64,000 nucleotides of DNA from the NCBI GenBank assembly GCA_028571685.1, contig CM053148.1, positions 85,086,001 through 85,150,000 of the forward strand. Direction: 5' to 3'. Of this stretch, positions 1 through 11,990 are shown in pieces. The stretch's first letter is position 1; the number at the start of each line of letters is the position of its first letter. This DNA is from Heterohyrax brucei (lineage: Eukaryota; Chordata; Mammalia; Hyracoidea; Procaviidae). The notes beneath the pieces were generated by a model that made no database searches, was not told where the DNA came from, and worked only from the letters and a program-made list of their open reading frames with translations. The position numbers were made by a program, and so were the translations under genes.

Positions 1-1210
1 CTTGGGTCAGGGGCACCTTAGTCTTCAAGGTAACATCTTCACTTTTCAATACTTTAAAAAGTATCTTTGCAACAGATTTTCCCAGGGCAATGCACCTTTT
101 GATTTTCGACTGCTGCTTCTATGGGCATTGATTGCAAAGCAAAGTAAAATGAAATCCCCGTTAAACCCAGTCTTCTTCTCCATTCATGTTGATGCTGCTT
201 ACTGGTCCAGTTGGGAGGATTTTTGTTTTCTTGATATTGCAGGTACAATCCATGCTGAAGGCTATGGTTTAGAGCTTCATCAGTAAGTATTTCCAATCCT
301 CTTTATCTCCAGCAAGCAGTGTTGTGTCATCTGCATAATGCAGGTTGTTAAGGAGTCTTCCTCCAATCCAGATACTTCATTCTTTTGCATATAGTCCAGC
401 TTCTCAGATTATTTTACTTAGCATACAGATTGAAAAGGTATGGTGAAGGATCCACCAACCCAACCCACACCTTTCCTGTCTCTAACCTCTGTGGTGTCGT
501 CTTGTTCTGTTCACATTACTGCCTTTTGATCCATATACGGATTCCTTATGATCACAATTAAGTCTCTGGAATTCCCATTCTCCAAAGAGTTGATCCATAA
601 TTTGTTATGGTCTGCACAGTCAGATGCCTTTGCATAGTCAACGAAACACAGTAAAGCATGTTTCTGGTATTCACTGTTATCAGCCAAGATCCATCTGACA
701 TCAGAAATGATATCCCTGCTTCCACATCCTCTTCTGAACCTAGCTTGAATTTTTGACAGTTCTCTGTCAATATACTTTTGCAATCACGTTTGAATGATCT
801 TGAACAGAACTTTGCTTGCACTTGATATTAATAATATTGTTTGATAGTTTCTGCATTTGCTTGGATCACCATTCTTGGCAACAGCCACATGCATGGATCT
901 CTTCCAGTTCATTGTCCAGGTAACTGTCCTCCAAACTTCTTGGCGTCAGTGAGTGAGCTCATCTATTGGTGCATCTGTTTGTAGAAACATCTCAGTTGAT
1001 GTCGGCTGAGTTCCTGGAGCCTAGTTTTTTGCCAGTACCTTCAATGGAGCTTCAACTTCTTCATCCGTACCCTCAGTTCCTGATCATATGCTACCTCTTG
1101 AAATGGTTGAAATTCAACCATTTCTGGTATAACGGCTCTGTGTATTCTTTCCATCTAATTTTGATGCTTCCTGAGTCATTTAATATTTTCCCCGGAGAAC
1201 GCTTCACTAC
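1..1210 (-). mobile_element. RTE/BovB LINE fragment, reverse transcriptase region
   Basis: On the minus strand it encodes broken pieces of the RTE reverse transcriptase, for example IQARFRRGCGSRDIISDVRWIL and FVDYAKASDCADHNKLW, with stops and frameshifts between. It is cut by the window's left edge. RTE/BovB elements are abundant in afrotherians. Confidence 0.85.
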
Positions 1211-1221
1211 TAGATCTGACA

Positions 1222-1394
1222 ATTAAGTTTGCAAACACATCCCAGAAAAATATGTTACATATCTCACTGCTGAATATCACTATGATCAGCTTTAAAGTAC
1301 TCCCCTTGGGAAGCTATGAACCTAATCCACACCAGAACCTAGTCTACCCTTCAAAGCAATTTTGGAACTCTTTTTCTGGAAGGCCATCAGAGTC
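1222..1394 (-). mobile_element. Mariner-derived element, single arm
   Basis: It matches the left arm of the elements at 24603, 30630, 48610 and 52150 (GCTGAATATCACTATGATC, CCCTTGGGAAGCTATG, CAATTTTGGAACTCTTT). It ends at a SINE-type tail (1395-1445). Confidence 0.65.
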
Positions 1395-1445
1395 CCTGTG
1401 AGTTGGAATCCACTTAACAGCAATGGGTTTGTTGTCTTTGGTTTT
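1395..1445 (+). repeat. AfroSINE tail fragment
   Basis: GTGAGTTGGAATCCACTTAA and CAATGGGTTTG are the 3' end of an AfroSINE. Confidence 0.55.
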
Positions 1446-1954
1446 TGGAAGCTGCACAGAGTGAAACATAAAGTCAACTAATTACAACTAAGCTAGAAAA
1501 TATTTTCCAGAGCATATGGCCAGAATAAGGCCTTTTCCAAAAGAGAATAATTTTCTTATATTCGAGTTGGATCCAACTCGACAACACTTGGTTGGCTTGG
1601 CTATATTCTTACCATCTTAGAAAAAGATGAGAAACTGCAGCACTTTTTACATACAAGGTGTTTCCATGAAGTCTTTTCCTAACTATGCTTGTCCTTTTCC
1701 TATCCACTGCCCTGCACATTTGAACTAGTTCTCTCAGGTATACTCATGCCATTTTTCTTATCCCCTGTGCCCTATGATCTCTAATTTCCCATTATTATTA
1801 CACATCATGCACCACAAACAGCCTCAAAACCTTCTCTGTTTGGTGACCCACTGATTGACAGAGATCTTAAAGTGAAAGAATATCAATCTGATTTCATTCA
1901 TGTATAAAATTATAACTGCCTCTTGCCAGACCCCCTTTTAAGTGTTTTATGGCA

Positions 1955-2075
1955 ATAAGATGGATTGACACAATGCTGAGACAGTGGGCTTGAGCATAGC
2001 AGTGTTTGTAAGGATGGCACGAGATGGGACAGTGTTTCATTCTGTTGCACACAGGGTCACTAACAGCAACAACAT
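1955..2075 (+). mobile_element. RTE 3' end fragment
   Basis: It holds the C-terminal coding end and 3' tail of an RTE (GATGGATTGACACAATG, GGGCTTGAGCATAGCA, GACAGTGTTTCATTCTGTTG, ending in an AACAGCAACAAC repeat). It is also present in block X's other copy near 63260-63415. Confidence 0.75.
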
Positions 2076-2211
2076 GGCATAGATACAAAATGCCTGGACA
2101 GAATTCAGTAGCTATAGCTTCACTGATTCCCTTGACTTTTAAAGTTCTTTATAATAATCGATTTCATTTATCCACTAACTACTGCATGCCACAGTTATCA
2201 TGTATCATAAA

Positions 2212-2370
2212 TTATTAAGCACTCACTACTAACTGTAAGGATGGTGGTTCAAATCCATCACCTGCTAACCAGAGACCCCGTGTAGGTAGTTCTACTCTGT
2301 CCTGTAGTGTTACTGTGAGTAGCAGTTGACAGGATGGCAATAGATTTGGCTTTTGATTCATTGTGCGTGG
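2212..2370 (+). mobile_element. AfroSINE, sense
   Basis: A tRNA-like head (AAGCACTCACTACTAACTG, GGTTCAAATCC) is followed by TTCTACTCTGTCCTGTAG and the GAGTAGCAGTTGACAGGATGG tail. It is strongly diverged. Confidence 0.7.
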
Positions 2371-2759
2371 GTAGGAAGGGAGCAAAATCTCACCTCTTAG
2401 TCAGTTCATCAAAAAACTCTAATCTGAAAGCGGAGAAGCAGCAGTTAAGGGGTTTGAAATTTCTTATTCTGTGGTCTGATGTGCCCTCTGCTGGCTAACT
2501 TTGTCTTGTTTCAGACTTACTAAACTAGGGCTTATTAACAACCATAATATTAACTCACTTGAAATAATGAAATATGTCCTGATATAACTTTAATATTTAT
2601 CACACTTACAGCTCTTATTTGGGACAAATGATGAACAAAGTACTAGTCTGAGACATGTATGGGCAGAGAGGAATAGTGTGCTGTCACCGGGCAGGGAGAG
2701 CAGTTGAAGCTGCATATAGGTGGGCATGTAAATTTATACGGGAATGTACATTTTCACTC

Positions 2760-2815
2760 AGTCATAATAATAAATAAACAAGTAAGTAAGCAAATAAATA
2801 AGCTATCTAAAAAAA
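2760..2815. repeat. A/T-rich simple repeat
   Basis: An imperfect TAAA/TAAG tetranucleotide run. Confidence 0.6.
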
Positions 2816-2829
2816 TATCTATGCATATT

Positions 2830-3955
2830 TTAGCATGCTTCGGGACTTCATTTCTCCTACTAGCTGTGTGGTATTAAAAAAGAAAAAAGAAATTTTAAAT
2901 CTTATCACAACACCTTGTGGTGCTGTAATTTTCTCTCCCCACTCCTTAAGTTCTTTGCTGTTATTGTTGTTATTAAGTAAAATGCCTAATATAAGAAAAC
3001 CAGTTAACTTTAGTATTGTTAGAAAGTTAGTTATGCGTGCCAAACATATTGCAGGCACTTAATGAATCTTTGTTAAATTGATGAATGAGCTTCATTTGTT
3101 TTAGTAGATTGCAACATCCATGATTTTTTCATTGAATTGCATGAGACTCTCAGATACTACAGAAAGCCATTGGCCATGTTATTTCATCAGAGGCACATTT
3201 TTTTTTTTTTTTTAAGTTTAATTGATACTGACTTATCGGATCTGACTCGACGGCACTTGGCTTTGGCTTGGCTGGCTTATGCTAATAGTCAAAGCCAAGT
3301 GCCGTGGAGTCGGATCCGACTCATGGCGACCCTAGAGCTAAGTGTTTAAAATTTGTTGGCTGATGTATTTTTATTTTTATTTTAAGAATACACTATGTTT
3401 AAAGTTGCAGTGTTGAAAAAATATTTTCCATGGTCCCAAGCTGTAAGAGAAAATCTAGTAACATATTTTTAGATATGAACAAGAAGCTGGAAAATAATTG
3501 GAAATTCCTGACCTGAGTAATAGGGAAAGCCAAGTTACATATTATTTGTTGTGAAATGTTGCTGCATTGCAAGTTGAAAGAGAATTGCTAAAACCTATGA
3601 ACATCTCAAGGTAGACATTTCATATCACCAGAAATTAGCTATTTAGAATGAAAAGGATATGTAATAATTGGAAAGAACATTAGTAGCAAGTCTGGCAGCA
3701 TACTTACTGAACAATCAGATATGCTAAAATTCTAAATTGTATTGAACTTTAAATTTTGAGAGTCAGATTTGTTTTTCTTCCAGTGTGACTCTGGTTGTAT
3801 CATTTTGGTTAAAGAAACTCTTTGAGGCTCAGTTCCATGTTTGTCAAACAAAGTGAATGGACTATACAGATGATACTATCAGTTCTTCAAATGCATGATT
3901 TTGAAACGATAAACAAGGAAAACCACCCCCACTGCTATCATTTCCTGCTCAGTGC
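2830..3955 (+). repeat. Upstream block, copy 1 (truncated)
   Basis: It aligns with 33960-34990 (the TTAAATTGATGAATGAG block, the AATAATTGGAAAGAACATTAG block, GTGTGACTCTGG, TCCATGTTTGTCAAACAA). Homology stops near 3930, before the equivalent of the promoter proper. An AfroSINE fragment follows. No coding remnant was found. Confidence 0.72.
3236..3336. mobile_element. Fold-back pair of AfroSINE tails
   Basis: A sense tail (CGGATCTGACTCGACGGCAC then TTGGCTTTGGCTTGGCT) is followed after about 13 bases by an antisense tail (AAAGCCAAGTGCCGTGGAGT then CGGATCCGACTC). The two can form a hairpin of about 37 bp. The paralogous site near 34345 lacks it. Confidence 0.75.
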
Positions 3956-3959
3956 TACA

Positions 3960-4078
3960 TGTAGGGCAACAGTGTAATTGTCCCTATAAGGATTCCAAGA
4001 AGTGGCTAGTGGTTTCAAACTGCTGACTTTTGTTTATCAGCTATAACTCTTTAACCACTGCATCACCAGGAAGCCATA
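3960..4078 (-). mobile_element. AfroSINE fragment, antisense
   Basis: ATTCCAAGAAGTGGCTAGTG, AACTGCTGAC and TTAACCACTGCATCACCAGG are the antisense SINE body and head. Confidence 0.65.
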
Positions 4079-4079
4079 G

Positions 4080-5200
4080 CTATCTGAAATCCAAAATGCA
4101 GTAATTTTTTGTCTTCAAATATTTGCTGTTGAGTATGGCTATGTATCTCGCTGAAAATAGATATTTTCTAACCATTTTCTTATGATAAAGTTGCAATATC
4201 CTTTTGTCCAGTATTACTTTATATCACCATATGTTCTCCAAAGGAATGTTAAAAAGCTTTTAGTTTTAAATGTGTAAATCCTGTGGTGGGAAAATACAAA
4301 TAGCATTGAAATGATTATGAAATACATACACTAATAATTATTGTAGACAATTTTTCCACTAAAACAATGCTAATAGCTCTTGTAGATCATCAAATTCCCT
4401 TATTCCACACCTCTACACCTCTTGAGAATTGTAAGGAGTATTATGACTGTGATGCAAAAAATGAAACAAAGCTAATGTATAGATATGAATAAAAGCTGAC
4501 ACCTTTGTGCTTGTTGATTTTATTCTTTTAAATAAAGCACAAGACATTGTCTTTTTTCAGAGTCCCTCTGCTAAATGAGAATGAGATTACTTTTAAAAAG
4601 TCACATTCTTAGTTGTGAGAACATATTACTATCAATCACTTTGCTTCTGTTATGTCATTTCTACAACTAACAAAAAATTCATTCAAGTCTACAAATTAGG
4701 ATACATCAAGGATTATTTTTACATAAGCACATATGTATTCTGTAAAAAGAAAACCGTAAACTTGCTATGAGTTAGGGCAGAATACAACGGATCATTTGGA
4801 TGCATGTTTAAAACAAAAAGGAAACATTTAATAAGTGTGGGAGTGTGAAATTTGCTTATGAGGGTCCAGTGTTACCTGCCGCTCTTTGGTCTTGTTTCTA
4901 CATTAGTTCTTTTTTCCAATGTGTCATCTTCTTCATATATATAAACATGCAAGCTGTATATATATTTCTGCTTAGTAACAAAACATCTGAAGACAATCAG
5001 ACTTTAACAAAGTAACAAATGAATAAAATATAAATGGTTGGAATAAACTTCTGAGTAGGATGGAGTTCTTCAAGTTGGTAATAGGCACGTCGTATATCCA
5101 TGTCTCTGCTGAAGCAGTTTAAGAATCATTCCGAGAACTAAGAGATTGAAGTAATGACGTAAAAGTACAGAAACCATTATTGCCACTCCTGCTTATTTGT
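4080..5200. other. Unannotated A/T-rich interval
   Basis: No open frame of note, no recognised repeat and no ADAMTS exon remnant on either strand. Short AT-rich runs only (for example the TATATATAAAC area near 4935). Confidence 0.5.
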
Positions 5201-5204
5201 TGCT

Positions 5205-7790
5205 TGCTTTGTAAGTTTTTTCCCATCCTTTTAACTTTCAAATTTTGTCTTAAGTTTTAGTTTGTGTGTTCAAGTCTAAGCTGATTCTTTTGTAGGCAGC
5301 ATATAGACAGAGTGTGCCTTTTTAAAATCCCATTTTGCCAATCTCTTGCTCTGCCTTGGTGCATTTAATCCATTTACAGTTTATGTAATTATTGATATGC
5401 ATGAACTTAGTGCTGTTCTTCTGACGCCTTGTTGCTGTTGTTGTTTTTTACAGTTCCTTTATTCCATATAATTTTCTGTGCTGATTCACTTTTCTTTATG
5501 CAAGTTTTCATTTCATTGATCTTTTGCATTGTTGTTGATTTTGTATTTGCTGAGACTTCATGTTTTTTTATTGTGATGTGTCCAAAAAACCACTGTCATC
5601 AATTCAATTCTATAATCTTTTACATATTGACATCATTTTCTTTCTATTTTCAATGTTTATTTGTGAAATTTCTCTGTCAAGGTTAATACTTACTTGCACT
5701 GTCCTGCATTCTAGTCTTGGGTATTATATGATGTTATTGATTTTCTAACCCAACCACTACCTAAAATATTTCATGTAATTTTTGATTGGATGTTGCCAAT
5801 TTCCTAAATTTCTGTTTATCTGCAAATGTCCTAATTTCACCACTGTATCTGAGAGTCACTTATACTGGATATACAGTTCTTGGCTGGCCATTATTTTCTT
5901 TCAAGACTTTGTATATGTCATCCTACTGCCTTCTTGCCTGCACAGTTTCTGCTGAGTAATCTGAGCTTAGTCTTACTGACTCTTATTTGTATGTTATTTT
6001 TTTGTTTCACCCCAGCCACTTTTAAAAAGCTCACCTTATCTTTGATTTGATCGTAATTGGTCTTGTTGTCTTTCTTTTCAGGTTTACTTTATGTGGAGTT
6101 TGATGATCACCTTGCAGAGACTTCTTCTCATCTATCCTGATATCAAGGAAGTTTTGTTTTATATGCAAGTCTTCATCAATTCTATGTTTTCTGTTATCTT
6201 GCCTGTTCTAGTATTCTAATCATTTGTAAATTGCTTCCATTGATAGAGTCCTGTATAGCTCTAAGTGTTTCTTCATTTTTTTTTTTTAATTCTCTTACCT
6301 GACTTTTCCTCAAATGCATTAGTGACAATTGCTTCAACTTCAGTGCCACTAATTTGGCATTCCATTGCCTGAATTCTGCTCCTTTGATTTGCCATTGATT
6401 CATCTGATTCTGTAATTTTATTATTAATCTGCAGGATGTGTGATTGCTGGCTCTCAATGATTTATTGAAACCTGCTCAATTTATCACTATGCTGTGCTTC
6501 ATTTTGTCTGATGTCCTTCCTAATCTATTGAAGGGCTCTAAATATTAATCTTTTGTATTCTACCTCTGATAATTTCAGGAAGTTCTCTTTCTCTGGAAAA
6601 TTTCTCGATCTTTTCTTTTGGGAACTTTTTGAAGCCATCATTGTCTGCCCCTGTAAGTGATTTGACATTGACTGTCTTCTCCAAGCCATCAGTAAGTTGT
6701 GTTTGTTTATGTTTGCTTAATGTGTTATAACTTCTTTATTTATTTTGTCTTGAAATGAAAAAAGTAGGTTAGTTGTGTGAGCAAGTTTGATTGTTGGTGC
6801 CTTAGAGGTTCTAACATCCTATCACCAGGTGGTTAGAGCTGTTAGTAGGCAGGAGGGACCGGATGTTCATTTACTTGCCTTGTATGTATTCAGCCCAGGT
6901 GTCCTGCTAGTCAGCCCAGAAGTATTGGGACAGGTTCTCCTCTACAGGCCCAGATGGACAGGAGAGATTGAAGGAGGGGCAGTTAAGAGGCTGAATATGC
7001 TGAGAAAGGTAGGATACTGGCAAATGGTCTGTGAGTGTCTGTGAGGTAGGCTTGCCCCTATTTCTAAGTGTGGGTAGGTAGATAGCTTTTACGGCAGGAT
7101 GATAGGTGTTCTAGCTGCTGTATGCAGTGCTGAGAGGCATTCCAATTCTTTTGACCCTGTATGCCTATACAGAGGTAGAAGACTTGTATCCACTCTGAGC
7201 CCCCAATTCAGGAGCTGGAAGATTTTATTTTTCTGTTTATTAAATTTTTCCCTCTCTGTATCTGAGAGAATGGCTCAGGGTAGAAGGAAGGGGCCCTACT
7301 TCTGGCCCAGATGGGGCCTCAGAATATGGAGCCTGGTACAGTACAGAGAAGGTAAGGCAAAACACTGGGAATATTCAGAGAGGTTTAGCCTGAAAGAACC
7401 ATTTTAGATCTATATGTGACAGTTTGGAAACAGGCTCTTTTCCTTTGACGATCAAAAGCAGTTTTTTACTGACTCTGGAGATGTGAGCATTTCTCTGCCC
7501 TTCCAGTCTCTTCAGCTGAGGAAAATTCTCTCCAAATGCTATTGTTTCTCATACAGCACTGGCTGCCACCAATCCTCCTGTTGGGTGTAGATTCCTGCTA
7601 TGTCAGGTTTGCCCAGTCTTAAGTACCTCTGAACTTAATCTCACTTCTCTGTTTCTCAGTCTAGTATATAAGTTTCCCTTTTGATGTTCTGGCCTCCTAC
7701 AGTATTATATAATAATTGATTCATTTGTGTTTTAGGATATATGTTGTTAGAGGCATCATAGGAATCATCTGACCACTCCATCATTTTACC
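5205..7790 (-). mobile_element. L1 LINE, 5' part (ORF1 region and 5' UTR)
   Basis: It is collinear with 57700-60890 of the longer L1. It starts in the end of the inter-ORF/ORF2 start region (GGCAGCATATAGACAG, CATTTAATCCATTTACA), passes through ORF1 (CTGGATATACAGTTCTTGG) and its coiled-coil region (CTAATTTGGCATTCCATTGC), and ends in a GC-richer 5' UTR (6780-7790). Many stops; inactive. Confidence 0.75.
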
Positions 7791-8054
7791 TCCTAAAAGT
7801 AAATTTAATCTATGAGTTGATCATCCAACTTTCAACTGCAACAGCAACATGAGGAAACTAAAATCACGTTTAATAAAACAGCTTTTCTTCTCTAGTAAAA
7901 GACTAGATTTGATGGTTTGACAGACAGGAGGATCCCTGGAGGTCAAGGACTCTAGAATCTCTATTAGCCTGGAACTGAGACCATTCCAGAAGCAAACACT
8001 TCACAAAAAGATTAGAGTGGACTATAAGGCATAAAATGATGCTGGAAAAGGTGC

Positions 8055-9090
8055 CAGGTCCCGTGACACCTTCCTAATCCTTGCTATGCTTGAGTCCATT
8101 GTCGAAACCACTGTACCAATCCATCTTGTTGGGGGTCTTCCTCTCTGGTTCTCTACCAAGCAATCTGTACTTCTCCAGGCATGGATCCTTTCTAATAATA
8201 TGTCCAGGAATGTTAGCTGAAGTCTCTGACAATCTACTTCTCAGAAGCATTTTGTCTGTACTTCTTCTAAGATGGATTTGTTTGTTCTTTTGGCAGTCCA
8301 GAGAATAATCAACATTGTTTACCAATATCATAAGTCAGAAGTATCACTTCTTCTTTGATCTTCTGTCCTCATTGTTCAGCTTTCACATACATGTGAAACA
8401 ATTGAAAATACCATGGCTTGGAAAGGTATACCATAGTTTTCAAAGTGATATCTGTGCTTTTTAACATTTTATTATAGTTATTTTTAATGTTTATTGTGCT
8501 TTAAGTAAAAATTTACAATCTAAATCAGTTTGTCACATGAAAACTTACATGCATGTTGCATGGAATTATAACTACTCTGCCAAGACTGTGATAGTACATT
8601 TGTCCTTTCCACTCTGTATTTCTTGTGTCCATTCAATCGGCTCCTGTCTCCCTCTGTGCTGTCATCTCGCCTTCTGGCAGGGGCTACCCATGTAGTCTCA
8701 CTTAGGTTTAAGCCAAGAAGTACTCTCTTTACCAGTATCGTGTTATGTCTTGTAATCCAGTCAATCTTTTTCTGGAATAGTTTCAGATCTGGGCTTACAG
8801 AGAGAGAGTCCAGGATCCATATTGTCCAGGAACCCTCCAGTGTGTTGTACCAACAAATCTGGTCCTTTTAATTGAGTTTAAGGCCTGCACCTCATTTTTC
8901 TTCTGCTAAAATCAGAGATTCTTTGCTTTTTAACACTTTAAAGAGCTCTTTTACAACAGATTTGCCTAATGCACTGCATCATTTGAAGTCTTGGCTGTGG
9001 TCTCCATGGGCACTGAGTGTGGATGAAAAGAAAATGAACTCCTCGACAACTTCAGTATGGATAGCTTCAATATATTCACTACTAGAATGG
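8055..9090 (-). mobile_element. RTE LINE interrupted by an L1 3' end
   Basis: 8055-8465 is the RTE C-terminal region (minus strand: the ATCTTGTTGGGGGTCTTCCT and AATGTTAGCTGAAGTCTC blocks). 8890-9090 is the next RTE segment (CACTTTAAAGAGCTCTTTTA). Between them, 8466-8885 is an L1 3' UTR (TTATTGTGCTTTAAGTAAAA, then the TTCTTGTGTCCATTCAATCG block). Confidence 0.75.
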
Positions 9091-9200
9091 TGATTAAGTG
9101 TTATAACTGCTAAACTAATCTATAGAGCAGTTCTACTCTGTACTATAGTGTTGTCATGAGTTGGAATCGACTCTAAGACAACAAGTTTTTTATGCCATAG
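9088..9200 (+). mobile_element. AfroSINE, sense, partial
   Basis: It carries GTGATTAAGTGTTATAACTG, AGCAGTTCTACTCTGTACTA and GAGTTGGAATCGACTC; the centre is deleted. Confidence 0.7.
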
Positions 9201-9559
9201 CTTATGTAGAAATAGGTTGATGCCCTGGAGGCATTTTGAGTTTGTCTCTCATTCTCAATTATGTAAGAAAAATTTTATGGAGATATGTAAGCTATCGAGT
9301 AAAAAACGATGCCTTCTTAATTACATTTAGAATAAACAAATGGAGACTCAAATTCTCCAGGTGTTTCCCTTGCTTGTGGGGAACACTGCGATCATTCTGA
9401 CAAAACCCTGTGGATGTCCTTTTGTAAATCCCTATATTTAAAATACTGACTAGTACCTCAATGACTTTAGAAATTCACATTGCATCCCTAGTAACAATAT
9501 TTCACTCAGGAAATAATTTTTTGGTTACTCACCACTACACACTGCAGTAGAGAGCATTC

Positions 9560-9690
9560 TGACTCACATCACACCTAGAGGACAAAGGAAAACTGCCTCA
9601 TAGTGTTTCCAAGGAGCTCCTGGTATATTCAATCTACCAACCTTTCGGTTAATAGCTCATCTTATCACTGCTATGCCACCAGGGTTTCCT
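9560..9690 (-). mobile_element. AfroSINE, antisense
   Basis: TTTCCAAGGAGCTCCTGGTA, CCAACCTTTCGGTTAATAGC and GCCACCAGGGTTTCC read as the antisense body and tRNA-like head. Confidence 0.8.
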
Positions 9691-10304
9691 GGAAGACTTA
9701 ACATATGTGGTTATCCAAAGACATTTCCACCTTCACTGTCTAGTTCCTCCCCTCCACGTTATTTGGACACAATTGTTTTCTCAAATAATTCTAAATATAA
9801 CACTAATTTCAAATTTAGATAATAATTTCTAACGTTCCTTTAGGTTAGTAAAACTGTCTTTTCCATAGCAGCTGTATATAAAGCTCTCAGGAATCCAATG
9901 CACAGATACAGAGCTGGGTGGGAGGGGGAGCTTTAACATATAGAAGGCACGCATGTGTCCTGGGAGCCACAAGGTGTGAAAAGACATTTCAAGGTGCCAC
10001 CGACATGAAAGGTACCTGACTGAGGGAGCCAGACACCAGGGGGAAGACCTTTCACTGTTGATGTTTGACCACTGTCAGAGCCTATTCATCCTGAAACCGG
10101 CAAGGATGCAAGAGAGAGACTGCCCTTGGGCATGCCTTATATCACTACAGGCCCAAAGGTAGCAATTTCAGTGCTTGGCACGACACTATTTTTCATAGCT
10201 ACGTCTCTGAGGAAAAGCTGTGCTAGTTACCAAGAGTTAAGTTAGTTAGCTGTGTTAGGACTGGACGGTAGGAGTCAAATCTTCCCATTTGCTTGAAACT
10301 CTCT
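9691..10304. other. Unannotated interval
   Basis: It contains mixed-composition sequence including a G-rich patch (9920-9940). I recognised no gene, repeat or regulatory element. Confidence 0.4.
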
Positions 10305-10465
10305 TTGTTGGTGTAACAGTTAAGAGTAATGGCTGTTAACCAACCAGTTTGAATCTATCAGGTGCCCTTTAGAATCTCTGTGAGGCACTTCTTCTGTCTC
10401 CTGTAGAGTCACTGTGAGTCCAGAATGGACTCAACCTCAAGGCATTTGGTTTGGATTTTCTTGGT
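10305..10465 (+). mobile_element. AfroSINE, sense
   Basis: GGTGTAACAGTTAAGAGTAA, GGCTGTTAACCAACCAG, TAGAGTCACTGTGAGTCC and GGCATTTGGTTTGG mark head, body and tail. Confidence 0.75.
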
Positions 10466-11439
10466 CCTACAAAACTTGCTTAAACATTGAGGTAAGCCTT
10501 GCAAATCAGTGGCCTAACATGGCTTTTACATCAGCATCTTCAATTAAAATGACATAAATACCTGTTTTACTGTGTATTATGATACAAAACCCCATAGTAA
10601 GTGGCATGGAGGAGACATACGTAATAGAAATGCCCTTGTTCTCAATTACTGTACACACCATTTAAAAAAATGAGATAAATATACCTAAAACGATAGCTAA
10701 TGACATAAAGAAGTTATTTTTAGACTTCTGATTCATAGAAGCATTCTTTCTCCTTCAGAGGCTTAATTTGGTTAGATGAAGTTAGCAAGGAGGCTGAAGA
10801 TCACAAATGAAGAGATAGAATCAGTCAAAAGATTGTCAACTCTTCTCTTTATTCTTAGTCCAAGGAAATGAAAAATAACTTTTGTGTATTACCACATGGT
10901 TCTTCAGAATATGCTGGTAAGCTTTTTCTTTGCCCAGTAAACTGATAACTTGAAGATCCTCTGTATTTTTGCAGGAAACAGATTTGTTCTAATCAAGTAG
11001 CTTGATTCTGTACTCTTAACCAGGCACCAGCATAAAACGAGGAGGGCTTTTCTAGCCTCTCATGATGTGGGCATAAATGATGAATTGGGGAGATATTCAG
11101 TACTAATTCAAATGCTGAATTGGAGAAATGCACAACACTAGCATTTCAGTAACCACCAAGAAGAGTAGTTTTTTATCAGAAATTTCATACAAGAATGGAT
11201 ACTCTTTCTAACTTTTGCTCTTGTTTAATTTTTCTGCCTAGAAATGGGCATTATGGATCTCAGTGCAACTTAGGAACATTAAACAATAGTTAGAATTTGG
11301 TAACCACAGTTTGACTTCCCAAAAGAAAATAAATAAAATCATTAACATAAGGATCATAAATCTTAGTCCCAGTAAAGAAATTGCACAAAGTTATCCCAGT
11401 ATTTATCAAATTTCATTGACGAATTTGTCACTGTGAAGT
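10466..11439. other. Unannotated A/T-rich interval
   Basis: No reading frame or repeat family was recognised here on either strand. Confidence 0.4.
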
Positions 11440-11990
11440 TGTCATGATTTCATTCTGCTTGGATCAACAATCAGTGCCCATTATACCAGCTGTCAAGAAA
11501 TTGAATGACATAAAGAATTGGCAAACTTATGTAAAAGATTTCTTTATAATTTCAAAAAAGCAAAGCTATCTCTTTGATGACTAAGGTGCCTCTGACCCAA
11601 GTCATGGTATTTTTAATTTCCTCACATGCATGTGAGAGCTGAATAATGGTAAAGGAAGATAAAAAAAAGAACTGATGATTTTGAACAGTGATATTGCCAA
11701 AGAATCCTGTATGCTCTGCTAGAATGAGCAAATCAGTCTTAGAAGAACGTTCCTTAGAAGTGAAGATGATTACAGCTTTGACTGGCTACTTTAGAAATGT
11801 CACCAGGGAAGAATAATCACTGGAATAGGATATCATGTTTGGTAGAAGGCCAACAGAAATGAGGGAGATCTTCACTGGGGTGGATTGACTATGATCATGA
11901 AGATGGTGCTAGACAAAGCAACACTACACAGAATGTCACTAAGACCCGGAGGTGACTGTAGGACAACTAATGGCAACCCTACGATACAAG
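11440..11990 (+). mobile_element. RTE LINE, 3' end
   Basis: It encodes decayed C-terminal RTE sequence: AGTCATGGTATTTTTAATTT, CACATGCATGTGAGAGCTG, GATATCATGTTTGGTAGAAG, GGTGGATTGACTATGATCAT, followed by the SINE-like tail AACTAATGGCAACCCTACGA. Confidence 0.75.

Larger units (their letters stand above)
1660..2480 (+). repeat. Duplicated block X, left copy
   Basis: It aligns in direct orientation with 62970-64000: GAACTAGTTCTCTCAG (62970 copy GAACTAATTCTCTCAG), an RTE tail, GATACAAAATGCCTGG, TTCATTTATCCACTAACTAC, a sense AfroSINE and TTTCTTATTCTGTGGT. The same SINE and RTE-tail insertions are present in both, so duplication came after them. Confidence 0.75.
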
